Assembly: GCA_030562195.1 (NCBI GenBank)
Contig: JAUJPP010000003.1
Location: 33,734,602 to 33,798,601 of the forward strand
Length of the DNA: 64,000 bases
Source: Nipponacmea schrenckii
Taxonomy: Eukaryota > Mollusca > Gastropoda > Lottiidae
Reading direction: 5' to 3'
The position numbers and the translations under genes are program-made. Within the stretch, counting starts at the first letter, position 1. Every line of letters begins with the position of its first letter. The notes beneath the pieces were generated by a model that was not told where the DNA came from, did not search any database, and saw nothing but the letters and a program-made list of their open reading frames with translations. Below, one piece after another: positions 37,517-50,600 of this stretch.

Positions 37517-38466
37517 ATACGACCAATTACTAAATGCCATATAAAGAATATATCTTATACAATATACTTTTATATTATTTATAATGATAAAAGCACATAT
37601 ACATTGTTATTTGTCAAAATAGTATATGCTGGCAGCATCAAGGGATGCATTTAAAAAACTTGTACCACCCTTTATATATTTGAGTGGAATGACAAAAGGG
37701 TTGTGTGACAGAAAATTTTCTAAAGGCTTAAAAATTACAAATTATTTAAAAGGTGCTTTAAGACTATGGTTATCAAGGAGAGTTGACTTGCATCATACAA
37801 GGTTGGTTAAGGTCAGAGCTTAGGTAACTGCCACCTGTTTTAAGAGCGAAAGTTATTCATGAGTGATTTTTATAATGTTGCATTGTCAATAAATCTTGTT
37901 CGAGTGAATGCAATAATAGGTTTTGAAGTGTGAAAGTGTGAATCTGTGTTTTAATGCCAGTGAGATTTGCATGTATTGAAATGATTTTACTTTACCTATT
38001 ACTTTTTCAGAATTATTCTAAGAATGACGATAAAAAAAGAAGAAAATAAAAAAATATTTTGACAAGAAATTGGTCTTATTTTTACTCTGCTCTTCAGGAT
38101 TTCCCTTATTTAATAATATAAGCATACCTATGAATTGCTATTTTCAGTAGTGCATTATTGATAGTAATGATACAAATATTTAAATATTCAGACATTCAGG
38201 GTTTATGGTTATTGCTGTGAATACCAGGGGACTGTTTCTGATAAAATCTTCTGATATTTGTTATTTCTCAATATTTACATTTCTACTATCACTCCCTTCA
38301 ATGAACCAGTTAAGCTATTTTGTTTTTTTTCTTGTTGATAAACTTTTCTGTAGTTTGTCACATGAAGCTATGACGTAGTCAAGGAACAACAATGAAGCTA
38401 TCAAAGATAAGTGTCAATTTCATATAAAACAGTTAATTTGTATTAATAAAATATATATATAAATAT

Positions 38467-38612
38467 AAGAATTAATGTTGGTCTTATTAGTATTATTGGT
38501 GTTTTAATGCAATAGATTACACCATAAACATTCAGTTTGCAGATCTACATTCAGTTTTCAGATCTACTGCATTTATACACCAATAATGCAAATGAGACCA
38601 ACTTTAATTCTT
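38467..38612. repeat. Foldback repeat, about 50-bp arms
   Basis: TTGGTCTTATTAGTATTATTGG on the left matches, inverted and with several mismatches, the segment ending near 38610. The spacer contains two direct copies of CATTCAGTTTKCAGATCTA. Confidence 0.75.
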
Positions 38613-38845
38613 AATTGTAAAATGCAAGGCTTAAGTTTATACTACAAATTGAGGATCAGAATGCTATTACACCTGTGTAAATTTTGTGATATATATAAAA
38701 GCAGCAATTGTATGAGGATCTTTGGTTGTTGTTTTATATACCTCACCAAATTCAGTTTATGATATATGACAAGACTTGAGTGCCTAAATTCACAGAAATT
38801 TCCATGAATACAAAAACAACATAAGTTATCACTTTTGAAAACATT

Positions 38846-38851
38846 TTTATT
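38846..38851 (-). promoter_or_regulatory. Candidate polyadenylation signal of the Dok-7-like gene
   Basis: AATAAA on the minus strand about 2.8 kb beyond the stop at 41622. The intervening 38852-41621 has no coding exon and would be a long 3' UTR; nearer signals cannot be excluded. Confidence 0.3.
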
Positions 38852-41268
38852 ATGCACTTAACTTACAAAGCATTAATTGAAGACAAAAAATGATATTTGA
38901 TGTCAGCTGAGATGAAACAAAATAAATAATGAGAAATGATAATAAAAAAATGGATTGTATTTTATCCCAGTAATATGAAAATTTAATAGACCCCAAATAT
39001 TAACGGATTTCTAATATTTATCAAACAATACTGGAAGCTATGGGCAAAGAATATTTAGGACTTATAAAAAGACACATGATGTTATAAGTTTTCTGATAAT
39101 AAGAAATCATAACCTTTTATTTTCCACATAAATTAAACATACTTCCCTTATCCCTAAGAAAGGCTTACAAAAACAAAGCAAACATGGTAATTATTACCAA
39201 CGAAAATTAGGGAGGAAAAGGGTTGATGTTTCTCATGAATACAAGGTGGTGGTTCACACTTTCATAGGATCAAATATTTAAAGGTTGCAGCTAATTTAAA
39301 ACTCTATTTGTATATGAGTTCAATGAATGATCAGATTCTTTTTAAAATGCAAACAGTGGACATGAGATTCCCTGAAATATTTGTCTTTTATTTCAAAAAC
39401 CAATTCTGAACAAGACGAAATATGAAAAAGTTAAAAACAAAGATACAATTTTCATTGAAAAAATCAGTTTGTGTTGTTATGAAGTGTTTTACCGTTTCAA
39501 AATAATATTCCAAAAATTGTGATGTCAAAGTTCCGATTTTTTTGCAATTCAAAATTTAATTTGATCAAATTTAAGACTGTCATTTCTAATTTAAAAGAGT
39601 TCAACAATGGACTCTCTATAATAAACAGTTATAACAATTAAATTAAAATACATAATATAAAAGCCCTCACATTGGGTTTGTAACTTAAAAATAAGGATAA
39701 CAAACTAAAACAGGATTTAAAGATGGAATTTCATTTGATCCTTTTTGGTAGTGTAGGATTTATATAAGACAAAACATAAAAAGAGTTAAGTTATTTAGAA
39801 CTAAAAAAATCCAGAGAAATATTTGGCTGGTTAAACTTCGAACATTATTTCTCTTGACAAGCTCCATAACATCTTCACAATATCAAGTTGTACCAACTTC
39901 GTACTTATACCTTGACTGCAAGTCAACTTTTTTTTGTACATAATCACAGAATGTATGCCATCAAATATAGCCAAATAGAACCCTTGCCGGAAAACAAGTT
40001 TCAACAAACTTTCTGTTGAGGCCTCTGCTTGGCTGTATTTGCTAGCCTATAATCTAATCAGCTTCATTTACAAACTTCCACGATACACGTAAGCTGACTA
40101 TTGTATAGTCAAGCTATAAGTACAAAGTTCATATTTCTAATATTGCCATTTCTTTTCTGACTATGCCATCAGTTGTAAGGAATAAAAAATGTGACCATAA
40201 CCAAAGAAAGTGTTGCCATTTCAAAAGAAACATTATAAATTACTACAAAAAGAAAGACCAGATTTAAAATTATTGAAGTGATTTAGAGTAAATATACAAG
40301 GATCTAGAGGGAATATGTTTTGTAAGTCAAGTTGTGTATAAAAATTGTTTTCCATTATTTCTGTATATCAAAGTACTATAAAATATAAATTCTTATAATT
40401 CTGTTCAGTTCTGAAGCTCACTGCTTTCACAATATTTCATTTTATGTGCAAGTATTTTAAGTAGATGTCAACCTGTTGCCAGAAACATCATAAAGTTCTT
40501 TTTAGTATATAATTGGATGGAAGAAGAGTTTTTCTTGCTTATTGAATTATTCTATTAGCACCATTATGTTATCCCAACTGTACATCTACTGTTCATGATT
40601 TGATTATAACATAAGGGCCTAATTCTCGAAAACTTAAGATAAAATTTGAAGTTATACAGTAATCTGATTGGATTATAAAACTTTAATATTTGTGATAGAC
40701 CAATCAGATGCATGCAAAACTAAAACCATCTCAAGTTTAGTTTTCGAGTTTTCGATACACAAACAAACATAAAACCTGAATCCTTTTTAATACTTCTGAC
40801 TACTCTCCATGTATTATTAGAAATATTAAAACAGAATCAGAAACATACTGTTTCTCAGAGTTTCAGACAACTCAGTTGAACTGATGTATTGCCACTGAAG
40901 TTAAACAAGCAGAACTTATTCTCATGTTTACATTTATAGACTAAGCTTTGCTCTACAACAACCTGAAAATTTCAATCAGTTGTCTAAACAGTTCAAGAAT
41001 CTTTAGTAATGAAGTTTCTGGCTCAGATTAACTAGCTAAGGTGGGTTAATGTGACAAACTTGAAGAGTATTAAAAATGTTAAGCAACTTTGATTCATAAG
41101 TATGCCATTTTGCTTTGATTGAAAAAAGATGAAAATGATTAATAAGTAGAATAATAAAGAGATAACCTGTCTTTGCTTTCACAGGTGAATGAAAATCTGA
41201 AATTACCTTATCTGAGGATAAAGCAAATGTGACCATATTCTTATTAACGAAATAAAGCTAATTTGTAA

Positions 41269-41360
41269 CACAGGTTCTCAGGGTCAATGATCGTGATACT
41301 ATCATAATATCTATATTTATATTATGATAGTATCACGATCATTGACCCCGAGAACCTGTG
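41269..41360. mobile_element. 92-bp near-perfect palindromic MITE with 8-9 bp target duplication
   Basis: Two 42-base arms (41269-41310, 41319-41360) are complementary at all but one position and are separated by 8 bases. ATTTGTAAC flanks both sides (41261-41269 and 41361-41369), overlapping the first C of the arm by one base. It lies in the putative 3' UTR of the Dok-7-like gene, where RNA would form a strong hairpin. Confidence 0.93.
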
Positions 41361-41621
41361 ATTTGTAACCACAGTAATAGTGCTCAAATAGTTGAGATTT
41401 TGAAGTTCCATTTATAATTGATTCCACATATTCTCCAATATGAAATGAATCAACTTCCAGGACTGTTTCTAAAGATATCTTAACAATATAAAGAATGTGA
41501 GTCCAGGTTCCTCAATGGAATATATCTGAAATCTGTAGGATTGAACTTTACTGAAAGATTTGTGACCGCAGGTTTCAATAACATATACATTATAAAAATA
41601 ATTAATAAATATGAGACATTG

Positions 41622-44600
41622 CTAAGATTCCACAGCACTACTTGCACTGTGTTTTCTGTCTCTACCAAAAGTGAAAGATCCTTTCCGTTCTTTTAAACTG
41701 GTATGATGAGATAACTGTGTTTTATAAAGTACACTTCTAGACCTCCGTAAACTGTCACATCGATCTTGAGCATGTTCCTTACCCGCTTCCTTTAAGGCAA
41801 CAGTGGCCACCATGTCTATACTTGAATATTCTATATTATCCTCAGATGATTTTGGCACTGATTTCTTTGGCTTAATCAGGGAACTTGAAGGAGGACCTAG
41901 ATCCATCACCAGGTAATTCAGCTCTTCCTGATCATCACTGATAGGGGTTAAAGGTTGTAAAAAGGCATGTTTAGGAGAAATAGGTGGGGATTCAGAACTA
42001 ACAGAGGCTTTAGGAGAACTTGACTTTCCAGCCTTTGTATCCCATAAATGCAAGTACACATCACTTTTGGGACCTGATCCTTCCATCAAACGCAGGACAG
42101 AACCGGAGGTAACGTCTTTACGATAAGAGACACTTTTAGAAATACCATGGAGGGAAATATTGACACTTTCAGAATCACTATCACTTTCTGGATGATAGCC
42201 TTCTGATTGTCTTAATAAAGGTTTAGAAGTATCAGCACCATATTTTGATCGTACACTACTAGTTCGACGTCTGCTAGGTCTAGATAAACTTTCAGCACGT
42301 CTCCGAGAAATGCTATTTCTCCGTGATACGCTATTACTACGCTGTGTTGAGGATATACTACTGTGACGTTCTTTGGAAGGGGCACTATCACTATTTGATA
42401 CACTATCATTTCTCGTCCTTTCGTCACGAAGTTTAGCAGCGCTGAGATGTTTTGTAAGGCACTTTTTTGGTAAGGGAATCCAAGGAGATGTAGGGACTGA
42501 GTCATCACTTTTACTGCTTTTGGATTTATTAGTGATTGGAGAACATATTGTAACTGTTCCTTCCACATTAGAAGCACCAGGTTCATGGATATCAAAAGTA
42601 AACACAGAATTAGCAGAGGGACTAGTGGGTGAGTTTGAGGATTCACTTAAAGCAGAACGTCTTTCGATGACAGTATACTCATTTCCGAACCGTGGCCGTA
42701 AGACAGTTTTAGCTGGGCTACTCTCTATCATAGAGTCAGAATAATTGTTTGTATCTAGATATTCATTAGATGATAAAGACACTATATCATCATCTTGTTC
42801 TAAACGGGACCTAATATCCTCTACAGACACTAACAAGTGATTACACTGAAGTAGAGCTCTTTGATAAACTGTTAAACTGATATCCTCTGAAATACAAATT
42901 AAACTTCATTAAAATATCATCGAAATCACAGGGCATTAGCACAGAATATCAAGTGATGATAATTTTTAAACTATATATATATGTTGAACATAAATTCATA
43001 AACAGGGCTTAAAAGAAAAATAAACACTGTTATATTGCTCTATAGATCAAAAAAAAGTATTTAGGTTGTAAATGGATGACAATATATGATGAAAATGAAA
43101 ATAAAATTGATAAATAATTTGGATATACAGTATCTAAAACAGATAAAATGAGAATTTCTAGAAAGAGATATAATGATGTAAAATGATAAATGTTCTAGAC
43201 CATGTCTGTTTGAGAACTTGAAAATAAAGGATTGGTTTAGGTTAAGGGTACTGCTACATTATCAAAATAAAATTTTTAGGCAGTGTTGCCATGGCAAAAT
43301 ATATAATTCAGAATAATGATAATGGTGTATAAATGAAAATATCTATCAAATATTAAAGCTTAAGTGTAGAAAGATATTGTCAAAACATGCTATCAAAATG
43401 TGGACTGAAAACATGCTTAATAATGGTTTAGAGGGACAAATGGGAAATAAATGTTAATAAAGAGAAACATGATAAATAAAGGATCAGTATGATTTGAGCA
43501 TTGTATTTTGGTGTTGTAAGATATACAATGCTGGAATAGTGTGTTTATTGTTAATTCCAGGTAACACAAATTTGTAAACATATGTTTAAAAAGTGATCAC
43601 TTAAAACCTGGTTGAATTGAAATAAAAAAAGATTTTGCTGCAGTTCTTAACACATTTCAAACATCATGGAATGCTAAATACTGACTAAAAAGTATTTTCT
43701 ACATTTCTTAAAATTAATTTAAAGGGTAAAGAATGAACATATAATTAAATTAAATTAAAGAACTGCTGCCATAAACAACATAAAAAATAAATGAATATCC
43801 AAAAAAACTAGTTTATTTTCCATATTAATTTATTAAGCGTTTTAATAAATGGACTAAGCGTTTTCAAAAATGACTTAGTTTTGTGAGCTTGCCAGATTTT
43901 AAGGGATTCGGTTACATTAAGACCTCAGGTAAGTTTACTGATGAATATAGACTCATATTGACCATTCTTGAGAACTAAAATTTTATGTTCTGTCAAGCCT
44001 TGAAAAAATGAATGTTACTGTGTTCTGCATGACCGAAGAGGGCATCAATCATTATGTCTAATATTAAGGTGCATCATGTTTTTAACAGTTTTAAGACATG
44101 CTTTAAAATAATTAGCCTAAACAAAAGGGCAATCTAGAAAGACAGCTTAATACCTTTACTTCATAATTTTCATGTCAATTTTCTGAAAACACAGAACAAA
44201 TGGAAACAATTACCAAAACTAAATATCTCAAACTAAAATACAAACCAATCACCTGATTTTCCCAATATCTTAATTGCTTTTCTTCTCATACCTTACATAA
44301 TCTGCCTCAGATAAATGAAAGCTATTGAAAATGGTTATCCAGTCAAATTGCCACATTAAATGCTCTTGATGGTGAAATAATTAAAAAAAATGGACATCTT
44401 ATATAAGCATCTTCCTATAATTACCATGAAAATTTTTTCCAAATATCATATGAAGACTATTTCAGAGTTCTTTAATTATGAACTTGAACAACTATATTAT
44501 GCTTATTGACCTATCAAATGTAGGTTTAAAGAAGATGATGCACCAAACATACCTGAAAGACTATCTCTAGAAATATCACTAGGATCACTATCAGAGTCCT

Positions 44601-47600
44601 CATCAAGTAGTTTGGTCCCTTGCTTAGGTGGTGCTTTAGATTTCCGCTTGTTCTTAGGCTCTTTCATCATAACATAAATGGATTCCTGTTCATTTGAATG
44701 TGGTGGAGAGGAAGGAGTTGTTTCTACCACAGGTGACAAAGTTGGGTACAGTTTATAATTTTTTGGAGGTAGAAAAGGTGGCAACGGCGGAGCATCTTCA
44801 TCAGGACATATACCTTCATATCCAGTTTTGGACCAAGACAAAGAAAGTTTTGATTTTAATTCTGACATAAAAGTGTTGGTCGGTTTCTTCAGACTTGTGT
44901 CATCCAACAAAGCTATCATTTTTTCATCATCTGTTTGAGAGGAGTCAAAATGGGAGTAAAGGTTCTTTATTGGAGGCTCTTGCTGCACATGTAGAACTGT
45001 CAACACTCTCATCTCTTTGTTGACATCTTCTTGGATTTCTGTTGTACTGGAATTGTTCAGCTTAATAGAAGATTTGCTTTGAAATGTTTCTAAAGGTTCC
45101 TTGGGTTTCTCTGATTGAGTAAAGACCTCATCATTTATAGAATCTGCTCTCAAGGATTCATTGACCATCTTGTCAGTTTCTGTCTCTTCTTCTTGGAAAC
45201 TTCTTCTGTTTGGAAAACTAGATGACCTTTGCCTAATGATCTTCACAGGACTGTTTGAAGTAGATGATTGGATGGATTCACAATCTTCAGAATGACTTTT
45301 CTCCAAGATATTAGATTTAGAAGTTCTGAGGTTTACCATTAAATTTTCAGTACTTTGAGTAGCCTTTTGATCTTTGGAGTTTCTTCTCTTAAAACGTGCT
45401 AAAAATCCTTCTTTTGTAGTTGGTTCTGGGGATACAGAAGCTTCATCTTGAGCTGTGGATTGACTTGATTGGTTTGAAATATGGCTAACATAAATTCCAG
45501 CAGGTTTTTTGTACTGTGGCTGAAAGTCTATAAGATTCTGGAAAGGCATAACTGGTTTTGGGGTTACATGAGAGCCTTTACCATCTCCAGACTTTGTAGT
45601 ACTCACATAAGTCTGTAGTGTTTGCAATTTCTGTATGACTGAGTTTCTTTTTGTGATTATTGGACTACCAGATTCCAATGAAACTGAAGAAGTACTGACT
45701 GGTTTTTCTTCAGATAATGATCTTTTACGAATGTTTTTGGCCTCCATAACCATATAATTGCTTTCTCTAATGGGTGGTGTTGGAGCTTTTTCTTTTGGGC
45801 AATCAATTATATCATAGATGGGACTTTTGTTCCGAACTTCTTTATTTAACGATGATGAGGATGATGATGATGAGGGTTCCTTTTGGAACATAGCTGCCAT
45901 ATCCATGTAGCAGCTCATTACATCTGCATTGCCCTTAGACAATCTTCGCTGATCCTGGGAATCATTGTATGTTATTGACTTCTTTCTTTCTCTTGGTTCA
46001 CAAGGGAAATCTCCCATCATCAAATAAGTGTCTTCCACGACTGGTTTGGATGGTACTGGTATTGGTACTGGTATAACTTGGTCATATGACTGATTCTTAG
46101 TACTGTTAACACTATTTTTGCTTTGTGACCCTAGAGATCTGCTGCGATTTCTACTGGGCGGTATAGGTGGGGGTGTACTAGCTGAAAATGATGTTGAGTT
46201 TCGACTGAGTCTATTTTTTCGCAATAATGCTGGTCCTTTTGGTGGCAGTTCTGGTGGCGGAGTTTCTGGTCTTGGAGGAGGTTCATTAGCATAAATTGGT
46301 TCCCTGGTCCATGCTGGAGTAAGCTGATTGTGGTAATCAGAAGACCGAGATGAATTTAAAGACTCATTGGACTGTTTTGCTGGACTTCCTGTACCAGGTA
46401 CTGGAGATTTGTTTAGACTTCTGGTACTTGCTCCTGTAACTAAACCTTCTTTACTCAGATGAACATGTCCATTATCTTCACCAATATCAAACTCTGACAG
46501 ATTAACATAGGGTAGAGGAGCAGAAATTTTAGTTCTCTTCTTCACCTTGGTTAAGTCTGTATGGCTTGAGGATGCTTTATGAAAACTTTCCGTGGAAGAG
46601 TGAACAGATTTTGTTGACGTATCAGTTTCTTTTTTGGATTTGTTTGGAAGACTAGAAGCTTTTTCAGAGAAACTGAATTTTTCCCGAGCTATCTGAGCTA
46701 CAGGATCATCTTTCTTGCAGACTAAAAGAATCTCATCCAAAAGTGAAATTTCTTTATGGAGGTCATTTTCTTGTTTCTGAAGTCTTTGCATTGCTTCCAT
46801 CCTTTTGGAACGATCAAAAGCAGTCCTTGCTTCATCTTCAATAATACATAATGGATTGATGGTCAGAGGTTTATTTTTTTGATAATTATGGTTGAAATTG
46901 CCTGGACTAGCATCTGCAGAGGGTGTATTGGTATAAATATGATTATTAAATGATTGAGACAGATTATCAGATAACAAGCGAGACAGATCACTGTTACCCG
47001 ATTTTAATTCAGAACATGAGACAGAGTAACGATTGGTGTTGGGTTTCCTTGTATTGTTGTTTGGGGCTGAGTTCTGTCTAAAAACTTCTCGTATAAGTTT
47101 AGGAGGAATATCATAAGCTGCCATCATTCTTTGCCTTTCAAGATTTTCCATTCCCATTTGTTTGAATTTCTCAGACAGACTTGCCATTCTTCTGTAATCC
47201 ATCACACTAATGGAGTGACGTTTATGAAATCCCATTTCGTCTGTTTCATTGAGGTTGTCATTACAACTAGGACTAGACTGGTCTTCCATCCTTAAAGGGT
47301 TATTATTGTAGATGTTGCTGAAGGTGTGGAAAGAGTCAAAGGCATCGCTGAACTTGGATCCTGCATCAAAGAAAACAAATTCCAAAATTAGGACTTGCTG
47401 TTATGTCTACCATGCCAAAATCTTCTGTTATCATGTCTGGTCTACATATACATAATGCATGCAGGTTGGTCTGGTATATTCCAAAGTGGTTCTACTAGTG
47501 TTAAACAACTACATAAACAAGAGTCTCTTCCATATATCATTCTAAAGGAATCATAAATATTACCTCTAAACTAAAAGGTTCAAAATTTGTTTATGGGTCT

Positions 47601-50600
47601 AAACATGGAAATCAGATCTTGCTCTTGCAATTAACATACAAAGTTATCTAAACTACAAGAACAGGAAGCAACTAAAATCGGTTACACACATTTCAAATGA
47701 ACATTACAACAATAGGGTAAAAGATAGACAATAAAAGACTAATTCTACTGAGAGAAACATGATACACAATAATATTAGAAATACTACCTAATAGACAATT
47801 ACTTTTTGAAAACCAAACTTGTTCAGCCTTTATAGGGCATAATCTTTCACATAAGTTTTGATTAATGGCAAACATTGAGGGGAACAAACAGAAAATTAGA
47901 CAATTTGGAAATGCTTTCTTTTGAAAATCTGGATTAATGATAAAAAGTAATGCCCAGCAATACAAATCTTTGTGATATTTCAAGAAAAAGCATCTTCAAA
48001 GTTCATGAGTATGAGTTTTGGATAGTTAATCATGCAGATTAAGAATGATGTTTATGAAGATGATCATTTACAATGATAAGAATTCTTCATGATTAAAAAT
48101 ATTTAATAAACAATGCAGAAAATGCAACAATCATTAGACATACAACTGGTTGTTGGAGTGCCATTACTTGAACCATATCTGAAACTTGCCAGTAGTTTTC
48201 ACTTCATGTACCATTAAAACATAAACTAAATCCTTGACAAATCAGATTGGACAAGTAATGGAGCTCCTCTGGCTTTCCTCACAGTTGAAAGATGTTCAGT
48301 GTATGATATGGTGATCTGATTATAAACCAGCACTGGAATAAATGAGGCTGGCCAAACCTTAAAATATCTATTAGATGCAAGACAAGGTTAAGCAAGTCAT
48401 GGGTTGCATTATTATTAATGCAAATTTTAAAGAATTAAACCATATTTTGAATCTGAAGAATACAATATATATACAATGAAATAACATCTTTCAAAGTACA
48501 GAGGATAACCAGCAGAAAATCTATCATTCTCCTCGAGCAATCTAATTTCAATTGAAATACATTGAAAATTCTGTTTATGGCTCCAAAAGATTTTCATATT
48601 CTCTCGAAAAACATTCACTACTGATCAGCTAAAATCCTTTCACCACAAACATGTGGAATGCAAAATCTTTGAATTGTATCCTGAGAATGTAAAAAAGTTT
48701 TGTTGCAATGAATCTGATCAAGTTGACATTGAATATCTATTCTAAAATTAAAATATTTCATTTAGTTGTAGGCCTACAAGTGATATCAAGTTAACATTCA
48801 CTACTGATCAGCTAAAATCCTTTCACCACAAACATGTGGAATGCAAAATCTTTGAATTGTATCCTGAGAATGTAAAAAAGTTTTGTTGCAATAAATCTGA
48901 TCAAGTTGACATTGAATATCTATTCTAAAATTAAAATATTTCATTTAGTTGTAGGCCTACAAGTGATATCAAGTTAAATTTATTTAAAACATGTGTCAAT
49001 AATGCACAAATATAATTTGTGGTGGAGTTCCAGGTGGCGGAAATTTGTTGTCAATGTCAACTTGAAATAGTCTTTTATCTACTACTTACCTCTTTTATCA
49101 GCCATTCGCTGACAACTGCTGGTTCTTCCCATAGCAGCTAATCTAATAATTTCACCTATATCTTCTATTTGTTCTGATATCAAGGCATGGAGACCAGCTC
49201 CTATTAAAAATAACAAAGAGAACATGGAGACAAATTTCTATAAGCACACAGAAACATCAAACACTCTTGTGAATGGATATAAATCTATTTAGTAATTTTG
49301 GTTGTTCACTTTTTCTATTTGTCTATTTGGTTTCCTTACTAAAACTGTCTTTAGATTCAGATAAATAAACCAATCAGGTTATTGTATGTAATACAGTCTG
49401 TTTTATCTTCATACAAGACTAAGAAGAAATGGCCATGTCATTTACAACCGATGTCTAAATTTTAAGTCTACTGATGGGTCATTAATAAAATATTATTTAA
49501 ATTCAGATGAAACCAACCACGCTACCCTATTTAACCAATCACACTACCCTATTTAACCAATCACGCTACCCTATTTCATCAAATTTAGATTATATTTTCA
49601 TCCAAGAATTGGCCATCTGAATAACAAACCCTGTCTAAACAAACAAATACACATAATTTAGGTATTTTACATAATAACTATTCTGTTGCTAGTAAATAGT
49701 GTGTTGAAATAGGGATTTCCAGATAGCAACTGGTTAAACAGGGCTTCACTGTACTTACCTTTGTTACATCGAGATCCACCTTCAAATAGAAATTTACCCT
49801 CTACTGTACCAAATCTTCTCAGGTCTGAGATCTGCCAACATTGTAATATCTTCGGAGGTACATTGGATGTAAGACAGAATTTCTGGCCCTGTATATGCAT
49901 TCTGATGAGGTCTTGTGGTAATTTACTATGAGATGGCATTTTATGAACTCTGACTGGAAACTGATGTTCTGAAATAATAATGGAAACCCTTAATGCAAGA
50001 CCAACTAGCTGTGCAGAGCAAAAGATCAGCTCTTTTCAGATGCGTCACAGATCTCAATAGTGTCTTGACCAACTGATGCTTTGCTTGCTCGTAAACGTTG
50101 TTTCATTTAGTTCATATATATAATTTGATGGCTAATACTTATGTCAATTGAAAGTAGAGATGACGCTTTAGTATATTTTTTGATTACCTATTGCATGTTC
50201 ATGTGAAAGAAAATAGAGTCTAAAGTTTCCCGTGGAATAATTTCTTTGAATTACCCAGGCTTTTAAATGTCCATATATGGTTTGAAGATGTGGAATAATA
50301 ATCTGAACTACATGTATGAGGTAGAGTTGAATTGCACGAGAAATTGAGCTTTACTAACGTGTAGAATGAAAATTTAAGAACTTACACATACGAAATACAT
50401 ATTCAAATGTCCCTATTCCCTGATAGATGTAAAATAAGAGAATATAAAATGAAGTACAAAATTTGAAAAGTGTTTGAGATTGTTTATGACATTTGGTATG
50501 TAAATTTGATATTCCTGATATACTATTTCAAAACAAGTAGCAGCAACAAAATTTCATATCAACATTTGGCGAAACCAAATTTAGTTACCCAGTCACAAAG

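Larger units (their letters stand above)
35878..38100 (+). other. 3' UTR and downstream region of the RS-rich gene
   Basis: No further in-frame exon is required after the stop at 35875-35877. AATAAA at 36341-36346 is the first strong polyadenylation candidate. A 12-base candidate microexon (36943-36954) and an exon-like acceptor near 38010 are described as a finding. The palindrome at 37331-37516 lies in this stretch. Confidence 0.5.

Noticed and set aside
42212..42744. Overlapping frames on both strands inside the last Dok-7-like exon
   Set aside because: They are shifted or antisense readings of a Ser-rich coding exon.
44503..44552. Extension of the Dok-7-like exon to a stop at 44503
   Set aside because: A donor (CAG|GTATGT) at 44552 joins in phase to 42886; the extension would require intron retention.
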